From: Adiantum capillus-veneris | Taxonomy: Eukaryota > Streptophyta > Polypodiopsida > Polypodiales > Pteridaceae | Direction of reading: 5' to 3' | NCBI GenBank assembly: GCA_014529385.2 | Contig: CM043945.1 | Span: forward strand, 92,062,112-92,126,111 | DNA length: 64,000 nucleotides | Shown here: positions 9,961 through 22,060 of the stretch, one piece after another | How positions within the stretch are numbered: the stretch's first letter is position 1 | How the letters are laid out: each line of letters begins with the position of its first letter | The notes under the pieces: generated by a model | What the model saw: only the letters and a program-made list of their open reading frames with translations | What the model was told of the DNA's origin: nothing | Database searches by the model: none | Position numbers and translations under genes: made by a program

Positions 9961-11716
9961 AAGTGTAGGGGAGGGGGTTGTTTTACAAGTTAGATAAGCG
10001 TATAAGTTAAGGGCAGGCCCCAATTATTTATCTCCCAAGCTTAAAAATAAGGGAGGGGGTATCATATTATTTGAGAGGGGGGGGGGGGGGGGGGACTGAC
10101 CTGAGTTGATTACTTGTAACGATTGGTCACTAGTGTGTACTAGAACTCGGATGTATCATAGTAGATAAGGTTGATTTGGAGCAGGTCAAGGGTTGATTTA
10201 CACTAGCTTGGATGGGTCAGAATTGGATGAGTAGTTAGAGTGAAATTTTATCAGGCACACAATTTGAAAGTCAAGCTAAGACACATTGAGGGTACATGAT
10301 GTAGTTATCAACAGAACTAGTTCCTTAGTACGTTGCCAGTCACTATGCTACACACTCTTTGACTAGTTTTACTCAATTAGATCATGTGAGACCTAAATTT
10401 TATATGTAAGATAGGGGTATGATAGTTTTCTTCATTGATTGTCATATAAGCGTAGAAAGGGGGGTCATATTCCCTAATATGAGTCGTATAGAGGGGTTTT
10501 ATCAAAATTGTCCGCTCGTAGGTGGCGTCCCATTTTGTATATAGAGTGAATCCCGGTATACTGCACCAACCTGCAAGTACACCTAAGAAGCTTACACAAC
10601 CATCACCACCATGGGACTACACTCCACACCCACCAGACAGGCTTTGAAGGGGAGCCTTGCCTCTACCAAGGAAGGCGAGCACGAGCCACAAACGCCACCA
10701 CTGCTGCCACGAGGGGTGCCATCCCGAGCAAGCCCTTCGCAAATGAACCAGGCCATCGAAATTCCTCCATGGGGAGGTGGGAGGGAGGCCATGCCCTCTC
10801 CTTGTTTCCAAAAAGAGAAGGAGTGAGTGAGCAGAGGCCACATCACCACGATCATGGGGAATGTAGTTGAGGACCCCTCCCGGGAGAACTCCTACACCTC
10901 CAGCCAAAGTGACTCCGCAATCAGGCTTGCTACATGACATCGTGCATCAATGACCCTGCGTCCCCTCCCTATGAGCCCCCCAACTCGCAGAGGTTGAGAA
11001 GGCTGCCAAACCCTAGCAGGGTGCATTTCATGCACTTATCAACAATTTTTTTCTTTAAGTGATTCTTCAAACATGATTAACTATCTCCTAACATCAACCA
11101 AAGATAATTTATCAACAATAACCATTTATCAAACAATTCTTTCACTACTCTACAAAATAATATGCTTGTATTTATCACATTTCTTGGACGATTTAAGGGA
11201 TTTCCTAAGCTTCACTTACTAATCCCACATGTATAACAATGCAAAATTATATATTCATCTTATCGGATTAGTTACATGTTTGACTACCTCCCGTGTTGGA
11301 GGTTGGACATCTTCAACTTCTTTTGCAATCGATACCTCTGCTTGAGCAACGATTGGAGCAGTTAATACATTCTTGGAGGGCCATTATATCAAGATAGAGA
11401 AGAGGGAAAGCTTTTCCATGAAAAGCAAAGAGAAAGAGATCGCTATGATCTGAAGGACAACACGATGGTGGTAGAGATTAGTTGTAGTTAGAGATGGGTA
11501 TGGAGATGGATTGAGGGTGAGAGCTTGAGGGAGAGAAGGTACATCCGACGTTAAGACGAGAGAGCTTCCACTTCTGAGAGCTTTTGTGTATGTCTTGAAA
11601 GTGAGGGAAGAGGGGTTTTTATATAAGCTCTCAAGGTCAAGAGAGAGTACTAAGAATAGCAAAAAGCAAAAGAAAAATTTTGTGCACACGGCCTTTTTTA
11701 GGTGCACACACGCACG
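9961..11716. other. Non-coding interval with an 18-G run
   Basis: Contains an uninterrupted run of about 18 G at 10077-10094 and a GC-richer block at 10600-10950 with short unrecognised ORFs on both strands. Around 11520-11640 there is a TATATAAGC sequence in a GAGAG-rich context, possibly a promoter or LTR relic. No gene is supported. Confidence 0.4.
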
Positions 11717-13124
11717 TGTTGTCATTCAGCTCAGCTTTCATGATGGAAAAAAGAGCAGAAGGATGCAGATTGTGCCTAAGTGAAGTCTACATGTTTATTG
11801 AGCAGTGACCAGGGCTTAGTAACCAGCAAGTTCAATGATATTTATGTCAAATATGGTGCATTTAATAGAGCAATAAGTGCTCCAGGAACATCTTGTATGG
11901 AATATTGTCTCTTCTAGCACATTGGTTGCGGAAAATGGTCAACACGATTGTGGCAAGGAAACTACAGACAGTTTCAAGCAAATGCAAATTGAGGGCCTCT
12001 CTCAAAATGCTATTACTTGTGCGTGTTGCACTTTAAAACCATCCATGGCCGCCCAACGGCTAAAGAGTTGGTCATCCATCAAGTAAAATAGGGCATAAGT
12101 GTGTGAATTAAAAAGGAGAATATGGGGGGGAAGCCACCATCAACACATGGAAGGCTAGTGATGAGGAGACAAGGCTACCAAGCATGTGTAGAGAAGGGAA
12201 GAGTTCCAAGGGGTGTGCATGAGAAACATTGTCGGGGTTTGCTCGTGTGACTGCCCCAATGACCACTAATTTTTGTAGAAGAAAAGAAGAGAAGCGCCGT
12301 CATTGCCCCTCCACAAAACCTTTAGGTTACAAAATTTAGAGTGTGGCATAGCATGCAAAGTTAGAGAAAAAGAAAGAAAACGAAGAGGAGTTTGAGAAAA
12401 AAAGAAGGCCTGGAAGAAGAAGAAGAAGAGGGAAAAGAAAGGAAACAAGAAGAAGAGGAAGAAGGAAAAGAAAGAATAAGAAAAAGAAGAAGAAGAGGAC
12501 TAAGAAAAATAGGGATGGTTCTTTTACTCTTTTTCGCATCCTTCAAAGGTGCTCTTTGCGAACTCTTTCTTGAGCCTCGACAAGGAAAAATGGAAGGTGT
12601 TCTCATCAAACTCTTTCTCGAGTCTCAACAAGGAAAGGGTGGATTTTTTCTCTTCGTTCTCATCAAATTCTCTGTCTTTTAAGCTCTTTCTTGACCTCAG
12701 CACCTTGACGATTACGGAAGAATCAAGGACATCAAGGGCTTGAGGGCAATTAAAAGGAGACGAACATCATAGAGAGCGGAGCTTTGCAGAGTTCAAGAGG
12801 AGATTGAAGAGAAGTGAGAGACATGGAGGAGATCTCCATCACCGTCATCAGCTTAAGTTTTGTTGATCATATTGATAAGGCATGGAGCCGTTAACGACTT
12901 GCTTAATCTTTGTAAAGGAAGCTTAAACTTCTTAGTTTTCAGTTAATCCAAGTGATGGTGGCATTAATGGCCACCTTGGCTATTGATTAAATTGTACTCC
13001 AATTTTATTGATAGTTACACTTGTTGCAAGAGCTTTCCGTGTCCATTGTTCTCTCTCACACATACCTCTCACAACCAAAGGCCCCGTGCCTTCTTGGCTC
13101 ACGTTTTGAGCTCATAGCCCTTCA
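11717..13124 (+). repeat. 5' LTR of the LARD-like element
   Basis: It starts TGTTGTCATT and ends CTTCA. From about 11739 to 12430 it parallels 16380-17090 (for example AAGTCTACATGTTTATTGAG in both). It is about 1.4 kb and includes a purine-rich AAG/GAA tract at 12360-12500 that generates spurious Lys/Glu-rich ORFs. Confidence 0.72.
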
Positions 13125-14142
13125 CATATTTGGTGAACCCAATGCGAAATGAGGCAGGGTGGGAGGTGCGGATGGAGAATCTAGAACAAATGATGAAATT
13201 GATTGAAGAGAACTGCAAAGGATTTTGATGCCAAGTCAACAGTTTTAGATTTTTCAAGATGCTTCAATTGGTCCAAGGATCTTTGTTTGAAGCGGAATCT
13301 ATGAAGATGACAAGCAAATGGATGAAGCTTTGGATGCAACATTGAATGCGGTATATGATGAGAGGTGAGTCTTTGATGGTTATGATCCAGAGGGTTACGA
13401 AGAGTTCTATGAGATGGAAACCAAGTCAAGAGGGATACCAATAGAGTTAATGTATAAATCCTTTGAGCAGTCAGTGAGTTCAGATTTGAAGGAGCATATT
13501 CAAGAGCTTACCAAAGCCTACGACGACCATTGAGAATATTTTAAAGAGGCTATTATACAAGTAAGTAATGAGCTTGATGCAAGATATCAAGAACAGATTT
13601 CAAGTCTACTAACTTACTCATATATTCAAGAACAAGTATGATCAAAATTAGAAGTTGTGATTGATGAGTGTCTTCTATATTATGCTACTTTTTTATAGGC
13701 TAATGATGATGATATTGTTAAATTTGTGTATGAAAAGCTGATTTTGTACATGCCTTTCATGAAGTAGAAATCTTTGAGGGTGAGGCTATATAGCCTCAAG
13801 ATACACATGGTGAACTTTGTAAAGAACCTACACATGCAATGCAAGAAGAAAAGAAATCAAGGGATCAAAACGACAAAGTGGCTAAAACTCAGTGTAGGTG
13901 TATGAGTGCAATCATATTCAAGAAAACATGCATGACGATTTGGATTCAGCTGATGCTTTTGGTACTGACTGATAAGTAGAGGAAAATTTTTGTGGTACTA
14001 ATTCTACCCTAGAGTTGACTAATGATGCAGATGTTATAGGTCAAAGCAAGGCTGCTATTGTGAGAGCCGCATGACCATGGACTTGGGTATTACTAGATAC
14101 ACAAGGTTCTGATACACCAGATTTTGAGGGCTTTAGCCCTTG
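13124..14142 (+). repeat. Internal tandem duplication, copy 1 (1019 bases)
   Basis: Matches copy 2 nearly base for base, beginning at the primer-binding-site region. Translation shows acidic, helical-looking stretches such as GYDPEGYEEFYEMETKSRG, and YQEQISSLLTYSYIQEQV, interrupted by stops at matching places in both copies. So the decay, or the non-coding state, predates the duplication. Confidence 0.9.
13131..13146 (+). other. Putative primer-binding site (TGGTGAACCCAATGCG)
   Basis: It begins with TGG six bases after the LTR end. The tRNA is not identified. The same sequence recurs at the head of the second tandem copy (about 14150). Confidence 0.45.
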
Positions 14143-15144
14143 ACATATTTGGTGAACCCAATGCGAAATGAGGCAAGGTGGGAGGTGCAGATGGAGAATC
14201 TAGAACAAATGATGAAATTGATTGAAGAGAATTGCAAAGGATTTTGATGCCAAGTCAACAGTTTTAGATTTTTCGAAGATGCTTCAATTGGTCCAAGTAT
14301 ATTTGTTTGAAGCGGAATCTATGAAGATGACAATCAAATGGATGAAGCTTTGGATGCAACATTGTATACGATGAGAGGTGAGTCTTTGATGGTTATGATC
14401 CAGAGGGCTACGAAGAGTTCTATGAGATGGAAACCAAGTCAAGAGGGATACCAATAGAGTTAATGTATAAATCCTTTGAGCAGTCAGTGAGTTCAGATTT
14501 GAAGGAGCATATTCAAGAGCTTACCAAATCCTACAACGACCATTGAGAATATTTTAAAGAGGCTATTATACAAGTAAGTAATGAGCTTGATGCAAGATAT
14601 CAAGAACAGATTTCAAGTCTACTAACTTACTCATATATTCAAGAACAAGTATGATCAAAATTAGAAGTTGTGATTGATGAGTGTCTTCTACATTATGCTA
14701 CTTTTTAATAGGCTAATGATGATGATATTGTTAAAGTTGTGTATGAAAAGCTGATTTTGTACATGCCTTTCATGAAGTAGAAAACTTTGAGGGTGAGGCT
14801 ATACAGCCTCAAGATACACATGGTGAACTTTGTAAAGAACCTACACATGCAATGCAAGAAGAAAAGAAATCAAGGGATCAAAACGACAAAGTGGCTAAAA
14901 CTCAGTGTAGGTGTATGAGTGCAATCATATTCAAGAAAACATGCATGATGATCTGGATTCAGTTGATGCTTTTGGTACTGACTGATAAGTAGAGGAAAAT
15001 TTTTGTGGTACTAATTCTACCCTAGAGTTGACTGATGATGCAGATGTTATAGGTCAAAGCAAGGCTACTGTTGTGAGAGCCGCATGACCATGGACTTGGG
15101 TATACTAGATTTACAAGGTTTGGATACACCAGATTTTGAGGGCT
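14143..15144 (+). repeat. Internal tandem duplication, copy 2
   Basis: Offset 1019 bases from copy 1, with scattered substitutions and small indels (for example about 9 bases missing near 14360). It ends at ATTTTGAGGGCTT, after which unique internal sequence resumes. Confidence 0.9.
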
Positions 15145-16350
15145 TGGATGAGCAAGAGTTTGTGTTTGAAGATCTACAAAGTGATTATTTAGAGGGGATG
15201 CAGACTCCTTCTTTACCAAGATTTGGTGTGATAGGGCTCACACTACTATGATAAAATGATCATGAACTTGATGATGCTTATTTAGAGGCGATGCATAGTG
15301 AAGTGCAATCTCTTAGTGTTGCATATGATTGATTGCATTGTGCCGATGATATGGACATGGCAGTAGATGTTATTTTCAATATTCATGCGGAACTTTGTGC
15401 TACAGAAGTCCAAAGATACTTGAATGAAGAAGAGAAATTTGAAGAGCAGTCTACATGAAATGTGGCTAGTATGCATGCCAAATGTGGAAATCCTAGTTTA
15501 CAGCAACTTGAGATGTGCAGGGTAGAGGAAACTTTTCAAGCAGTGTACCCAAAGCTTATGTGCTTATTGGATGAAGCTTTGGAGGGACTCTCAAGTATAG
15601 ATGCTAAGGGTGCCAAGAAATCTAAATTTATGTGCAAGCGAGTTTATTTAGGTGCAGATAATGATGACCTTTATGCAGTTGCTAGATGATGCTCTACTTG
15701 ATTTTGAGCATATGCAAAATAGGGAGACAAATGAGGAGGATTTTTCCTGGGAATTGATATATACAAGTATGCACGACCATAATTCTAATGCTAGAGGGGG
15801 TGAAGCCCCACTACCAATGTTGCTACCCATGATATACTCTCAATAATCAGTTGAGCAAGTTGCACAAGGGATATGGCAATATATAATGATACCTGATGCT
15901 ATATGCGATTTGATGTTACCCTATGATGTAGGGGATTTTGAGCTAGCTATTGATTTAGAAGGAGACAATTATATGCATGGTTCAGGACAATTGATTGATA
16001 TGCCATTTGATCCCGGAGGAGATAGACATACGCATGATCTAGGGCGGTTGACTTATATGCCATTTGATATGGGCAAAGATGGACATATGTGTGGTATCAG
16101 GTGGTTGCATTGAATGCCATATGCTCTATGTGGGGTTCATTATGGTTTATGGGTCAATACATGCTTATGTTCTATGGTTGGAAAATTCTTGTGTTTTCCC
16201 TATGATCCTGGAAGAGGATATATTCTAATAAGGCGACATGTTGGAATTTTTTTAAAATCATGCTCACAGTGGGGTAGTTCTTATAGGTTTACAAGTTTTG
16301 CTTTTAAAGTTTGGATAATGGTTGGCACAGACCGGAGTTTGTGCAAGGTT
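15145..16350 (+). other. Unique interior of the LARD-like element
   Basis: Decayed open frames (for example 15462-15689, MASMHAKCGNPSLQQLEMCR, and 15886-16113) with many acidic residues but no recognised domain. They may be the remains of a gag-like or captured protein. Confidence 0.35.
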
Positions 16351-16362
16351 AGAGGGGGTGGA
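16351..16362 (+). other. Polypurine tract of the LARD-like element
   Basis: AGAGGGGGTGGA lies immediately before the TG that opens the 3' LTR. This is the normal plus-strand priming site. Confidence 0.65.
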
Positions 16363-17093
16363 TGTTGTACAATTTCGCTTCCATGATGGGAAAAAGAGCA
16401 GAAGGATGTAGATTGTGCCTAATTGAAGTCTACATGTTTATTGAGCAGTGACCAAGGCTCAGTATAACGAGCAAGTTCAATTACATTTATGTCAAATATG
16501 GTGCATCTAATAGAGCAATAAGTGGTCGAGGAGCATCTTGTCTAGAATGTCATCTCTTTGAGCACATTGGTTGTGGGAAATGCCCAACACGGCTGTGGCA
16601 AGGAAACTGTGAGAAATTTCAAGCAGATGCGAACTGAGGGCCTCTCTCAAAATGCTATCATTTGTGCATGTTTCACTTTAAAACCATCCATGGCTTCCCA
16701 AAGGCTAAAGAGTTGGCCGCCCATCAAGTAAAATAGGGCATAAGTGTGTGAATTAAAAAGCACAATATGGGGGGGTAACCGCCATGAACACAAGGAAGGA
16801 TAGTGATGAGGAGACAAGGCTACCAAGTGTGTGTATAGAAGGGAAGAGCTCCAAGGGGCGTGCATGAGAAGAGTTGACGGGGTCCACAAGGGTATGCTCG
16901 TGTGACTGTCCCAATAACCACCAATTTTTGTTAAAAGAAAAAAAGAGAGCGCAACGATGGTGCCTTCACATAAGCTTTAGGTTAAGGGTGTTTTTTTAGA
17001 GTGTGTCACAACATGCAAAGTTAAGGAAAAAGAAAAAAAAACAAGAGGAGAAGGAGAAAAAAAGAAGGTGCCGAGAAGAAGAAGAACGCGTCT
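16363..17093 (+). repeat. 3' LTR of the LARD-like element, truncated
   Basis: Begins TGTTGTACAA and follows the 5' LTR with substitutions and small indels until about 17090, where similarity ends at the start of the Ty3 LTR. Roughly half of the LTR is missing. The two LTRs differ considerably, so the insertion is old. Confidence 0.75.
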
Positions 17094-17678
17094 TGATGCA
17101 CAATTTTGAGACTCTAATTTTAGGAGAATCTTATTGAGTTTGAGAAAAAGAAGAAAATAAGTTGTAATCTTGACTTCATTCTTTAAAAACACTCTTTCTT
17201 TCCTAAAAATACTCCTTATTTTTTAAGAATATTCTTTCTTTCCTAAAAACACTCTTTCTTTCCTAAAAATATTCCTTCTTTCTTAAAACTTAGCTAAAAG
17301 TTTCTCCCTCTTTCTTAAAGTCAACTCTTATCTTCAATTATAGCTTCTAATCTCTCTTTTTTCAAAACTCACAATTGTGAGTGGATGTATTATAAAGCCA
17401 CCAAGCTAGAATACAAATCAGCCTGAAGCTCTTGCCGAGCCTTGATGGACAAAGGGTAATATGCTACTAGGTACTTTTGACTAAGCCCTGATGTATAGCT
17501 CCTAATCTTAACAAATTATTCTTCCTAAGTGAGTAAGGACCTTAATTAATTGCCACGGAGTCCGATTACTAATCCGATTTTTACGTTAAAACTCTCTATA
17601 TCTTAACAAAAAATGAGAACCTCAAATACTTTCGTAAATTGAAATAGTTTTTTATTGAAAAATCTTGGGTATGTTACA
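17094..17678 (-). repeat. 3' LTR of the second gypsy element
   Basis: On the minus strand it starts TGTAACATACCC at 17678 directly after the polypurine tract, and is taken to end at 17094 (or 17097), where LARD LTR similarity resumes. TGTAACA is a common Ty3 LTR start. The partner LTR is not in the window, so the lower end is inferred. Confidence 0.55.
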
Positions 17679-17691
17679 ATCTCCCCAACTT
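17679..17691 (-). other. Polypurine tract of the second gypsy element
   Basis: On the minus strand, AAGTTGGGGAGAT abuts the LTR start at 17678. Confidence 0.65.
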
Positions 17692-17706
17692 ATGAATTCG
17701 AGATGT

Positions 17707-20700
17707 CCTTATCTCGAGAAGAAGTGAGGGTAGTCCTTCTCTAAGGTGGTTCACCTTCGTGTTCTATCTTCTTCAGGATAGTCTTACCACTGAACAAGGT
17801 GTTCTCTGAGAACTCTATTTTGAAGAATCTTCTCTCGAGACTCCAAAATTCTAGAGGGTTGGAGCTCCAAGATGTTGTGAGTGGGCATGACAATTTGTTC
17901 ATCATTGAGGAGTTGATCATCACTAGGAATATATGGTTTCCATAAGCTTACATGAAATATATCATGGACTTTGATGTGAGCTTACAACTTCAACTAGTAA
18001 GCTTGGGTTCCTATATACTTGATCACTTTGTAAGGACTACAATAACATGGACTAAGCTTCTTGTACTTTCCAAGAGATAAGCTACTTATCTTTGGATGAA
18101 TCCGAAGAAAAACTTTGTCACCTTCTTTGAATCTTCATTACCATCCGCATATTGCTTTTGGCGATCCTGAGTTGCTTTTGTCTAGCTTTCCATTTCTTAA
18201 AGCAACAATTAAGGTAGGATCTAAAAAATTGAGTGGAGAGATACATTCTTGACTGTACAAGGCACAAAATGGGGTCATACCAATGCTTTGATGATGTAAG
18301 CATTGTAAGCATATCCCACTAGAGGTAAAAATTGAATCCATCTCTTAGGTTCCCTACTCAAATAAGCTTTGATAATATCTTTGATGACTTTGTTGACTCA
18401 CTTTGATTGTCCATTTAATTGAGAATGGTACGTAGTTCTAAAGTTTAATTCTGTTCCAATTTCCTTGAAGAGTGAGGTCCAAAAGTTTGAAATTAACTTC
18501 ACATCTTGATCGCTTACAATTTGTTTGGGCAATCCATGCAAGCTGAAAATCTCTATAACAAAGAGTCGTGCAATGTCAGAGGCTATAAAGGTTGTCTTGA
18601 CTGGAATGAGATGTACAACCTTCATGAGTAGGTCAACAACTATATAATTAAATTATATCTTCCTTGTACCGTAGGTAATCCAATGACAAAGTCCATACTT
18701 ATACACTCCCACTTCATTTTCAGGAATGTCAAGTGGTTGAAGTTTATTGAGAAGTTTAACTCTCTTAGCTGTAATCCTTTGGCATGTCAAGCAGTGGCAA
18801 ACACAGCGTTGTACATCTGCCTTTTCCCCACTCCATAGAAACTTTTGCGTACAACGTATAGAGTCTATGCATACCTGGGTGTCCTGAAGTAGGGCTATCA
18901 TGGGCCTCGAATAAGATAGCCTTATTTAAGTTAGGATCCTTTGGTACACATAACTTATCTCTGTAATAGAGACGAGGTCCATCACATGAGAAGTGTACCA
19001 TTGAAGGTATATTCTTTGATTCTCCAAATCAAACAAGGTTAAGCTGCCTTTGATACTCTGGATCAGATGTTGTGGCTTCTTTAATCCTCTCAATGATTGA
19101 GTTGTTGGGTATAGATATGAAGCTCAAAAAGGGTTTTCAACTCAAAGAATCTACAACCATATTTTTTTTCGAGGACGATAGATAATGTCACAGTCATAAT
19201 CTTGCAAAAGCTCTACCCATCACCTTTGTCATTCAAGGTTGCTTGGGTGAAAATCCACTTTAAGCTCTCATAGTTAGTTATAAGTCGTCCTTCCCAATAA
19301 GTAGTGTCTCCATAGCTTCAAAGTGTAAATGACTGCCAATAATTTGAGGTCATGGATGGGGTAGTTCATTTCTTGAATCTTAAGCTTATGTGAGGTGAAA
19401 GCTTGGTCTACCTTCTTAAGGTAATACTCCTCCAATTGTTGTCCCACTAGCATCAGTGACAACTTCAAAGGCCTGGTTGAATATGGTAGCTTAGGCACGG
19501 TGTTATAGTCACATATTGCTTAAGTTGTTCAAACCATTCTTGGTGTAATGGTTTCCAGATTATCATCACTCCTTTCTTTAAAAGGTAGATCAAAGGCGAA
19601 GCGATCACTGCAAGATCCTTTATAAATATTCTATACCATCCTATGATTCCCAAGAATCCTCTAAGCTTACTTACATTAGATGGTTGAGGCCATTCAACAA
19701 TGTCTTGAACTTTAGTAGGGTCCATTGAGATTCCTTCTTGTGAAACAGTAAATCCCAAATATTCATTACTTGGAGTGAAGAATGAACACTTGCTCATCTT
19801 TGCATGTAACTCATCGAAGAATATATAGCCTCATGTTCTTGTTTATCCTTTGAGTATATTAGAATATCATCAAAGAAGACAAGGGAAAAATCGTCTAGGT
19901 AAGGCCTAAAGATATCTTACATCAATCTATTGAATGTAGCTAGAGCATTAGTGAGACCAAATGACATTACTATAAACTCAAAATGTCCATATCGATGGGT
20001 GTTGAAAGCTATCTTTGGAATATCTGATTCCTTTATTCTGATTTGATAGTGATCGGATCTTAGATCTATCTTTGAGAAGAACTTGGAACCATGTAGCCTA
20101 TCCATCAATTAATCAATTTGTGGTATAGGATAGTTGTTCTTCACTGTTACCTAGTTCAGTCCTCTGTAGTCAATGCAGAGTGGTAGAGTCCCATCTTTCT
20201 TCTTTTGAATGAGTATTGGTGCTCCCCAACTTGATTTACTAGGTCTAATAAATCCTTGTTCTATGAGTTGATGAAGTTGCTCCTTCAATTCAATGGCCTA
20301 TGGTAGCACCATTTTATAAGGTCTGTTTGACACACGTTCACTTCCTGGAAGAATCTCTATCTCATGGTCAATTTCTTGATTTGGAGGAAGAGAGGTGGGT
20401 TCTTCAGGACCTTATTCAGCTTGACCATAAATATTTGTTGTCCACATCTCATACCTTTGAGTAGACAGTTTGCTTTAACTTATGGAATCCTTGGAATCAT
20501 ATTCTTCCCCTGTACTTCGACTTGATTTGCCTGACTATCTCTAAAGAGCAAGCCACCTTGGCCACAATGGATGTTAGCCTGATTTCTAGATAACCAATCT
20601 ATCCCAAGAATCCCATCATACATCCCAACTATTAGGGTTCTAAAGACAATTGAAATAGGGTGCCCTCCTAGTTCAAATTCAAGGGTTCCCACTTGTCAAT
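17707..20700 (-). pseudogene. Ty3/gypsy pol: protease, RT, RNase H, integrase, chromodomain-like tail
   Basis: Going down the minus strand: protease tail with GMYDGILGIDWLSRNQANIHC-like sequence (20480-20692); RT with [15 protein letters not shown], then [16 protein letters not shown] and [14 protein letters not shown] (19917-20108), VFFDDILIYSKD where V-Y/L-D-D is usual, and LRGFLGIIGWYR (19465-19797); RNase H with YPIHDLKLLAVIYTLKLWRHYL (19274-19498); the integrase zinc region GHPGMHRLY...CLTCQRITAK (18653-19001); and the integrase core with LFVIEIFSLHGLP, IVSDQDVKLIS (18398-18625). At 17770-17880 comes SRILESREKIL, LREHLVQW, stop, DYPEED, which matches the chromodomain-like end of chromoviruses. 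Frameshifts separate almost every block. Confidence 0.85.
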
Positions 20701-20839
20701 TACTACATAAATAGTCCCACTTCATTTTTCTTCTTTTGGGGTACTTTTTACCATCAGGTGTAGTCACTCGCCATGGCTGACAAGCATCAACCTCCAATGA
20801 TTATTGGGCAGCTCTTATAAAAAGGGACACTACAGTTTA

Positions 20840-22060
20840 AACTCCAAAAATATAAGGCATGGACAAGGCTAACATTTAGGGTTCTTGTGCTTTCTCCTGC
20901 TTCTTTTATCCGAGCTGATTCAAATTTGGTCTATAGGATGTATAGTGTCTGGAATCTCATCAAGCAATCATGGAAGCCTTCTAAAGAATTTCTAACAAAC
21001 CATGCTTCTTTTCTCCTTGACTCCTTCTAGTTTGGCCTTTTTTGCAGGCCAAGCTAAGAAAGGCCTCTATAGGAAATCACATAGGTGCTTCAAGGCAGGA
21101 ATCACAGTTTTGGGTGATATGATTCAACATGGGAAGCTAAAGTTCTGTCAATCTTTACAAGAAGAGTTCTCCTTATCTTTATCTGATGCTACTTGGTGCT
21201 TAGAGAGAGCAAAGCAATGTATGTTCCACCTGAAGGCTTCTGTCAAATCTAATCAAATTGCTAGTCTCCCTTCTCATGTAGCTTCAAAAAATTTCAAACA
21301 GTTCAATTCTAATGGAATTGTTGACGTTTCTCTCAAGAAAAAACTCAATCAGAACTGGAGGTTAAACTGGAGCTGCAAGTAGTGGACTTATCTATTCAAA
21401 TGTTTGTGGGCCCACCCATATGCCAACAAACATAGTGTCTCGATGTGGATTATCATTCATCATGGTGTGTGGTCTGGGGAAAGAGCTGCTAAAGCTGGAA
21501 TTAGTAATGGTTCATGCTCCAAGGGTTATACTCACACTGAAAATGTGCGTTTGGTTTAATAGCAAAGCCAATCAACAAATCATTAACTTGAGCAAATATA
21601 TAGTTTCCCATAATAGTGGAAGGACCCTTGAATTTCAAGTTTCAAGACTTATTGCTTGGCAATAGCAAAGGTCTCGATGTACCATTGTGGAATATTTGGA
21701 GAGGACATATTCTATGGTTTATTTGGCTCTAGAGGAATGCTGCTATCTTCAGACACTCTAATTCTCCCCCTCTATGCCTTTTGAAGTTTGAGCTTCAAGC
21801 ATCAACTAGCAAATTATGTAACATGATCTTTGATGCCTTTGTTGATGGTTCTTCCCCTACAAATATTCAAGCTAATTATAGGTGGCAAAAATGGAAACAT
21901 GTAATCCCTAAATTTTTCCATGCTTCTAGGTTCAGGATGAGAGTTCTACTAGCCTGATGTCTTAGACTTGGGGCCATCCCTCCTGCTATCTGAGGGATCT
22001 TATATTTTTGTGCTTTCGTTAATTTCAAATTCCCCTTTTATCAAAGAAAAAAATGGTATC
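20840..22060 (+). pseudogene. LINE (non-LTR) ORF2 C-terminal remnant with 3' end
   Basis: Plus-strand frames read LVYRMYSVWNLIKQSW, then FKAGITVLGDMIQHGKLKFC (21002-21382), then GERAAKAGISNGSC and HTEN, then WFIWL-RNAAIF. This is the order found at the C-terminus of plant LINE ORF2: a region after RT with GI.TLGDL, a zf-RVT-like Cys/His part and W-FIWK-RN. Stops and frameshifts are frequent. The end is T-rich and closes with ATCAAAGAAAAAAA at about 22047, a plausible LINE tail. RT catalytic motifs are missing (5' truncation, typical of LINEs). Confidence 0.6.

Larger units (their letters stand above)
11717..17093 (+). mobile_element. LARD-like non-autonomous LTR retrotransposon, 3' LTR truncated by insertion
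   Basis: The 5' LTR (11717-13124) and the start of a 3' LTR (16363-17093) match along about 700 bases. A polypurine tract precedes the second copy and a TGG-starting primer-binding site follows the first. The 3.2 kb between them has no recognisable protease, RT, RNase H or integrase, only frames full of stops. Long LTRs with a non-coding or unrecognised interior define LARD elements. A Ty3 element on the minus strand begins exactly where 3' LTR similarity stops. Confidence 0.75.
17094..20830 (-). mobile_element. Ty3/gypsy element with a chromodomain-like end, minus strand, 5' end missing
   Basis: Order on the minus strand is protease, RT, RNase H, integrase and a chromodomain-like C-terminus, then a polypurine tract and a 3' LTR. 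Gag and the 5' LTR are absent: protease sequence gives way to LINE sequence at about 20830. It interrupts the 3' LTR of the LARD-like element, so it inserted later. Many frameshifts and stops show it is dead. Confidence 0.85.

Noticed and set aside
12336-12682. Lys/Glu-rich and Phe/Leu-rich open frames
   Set aside because: They come from the purine-rich tract in the LTR of the LARD-like element.
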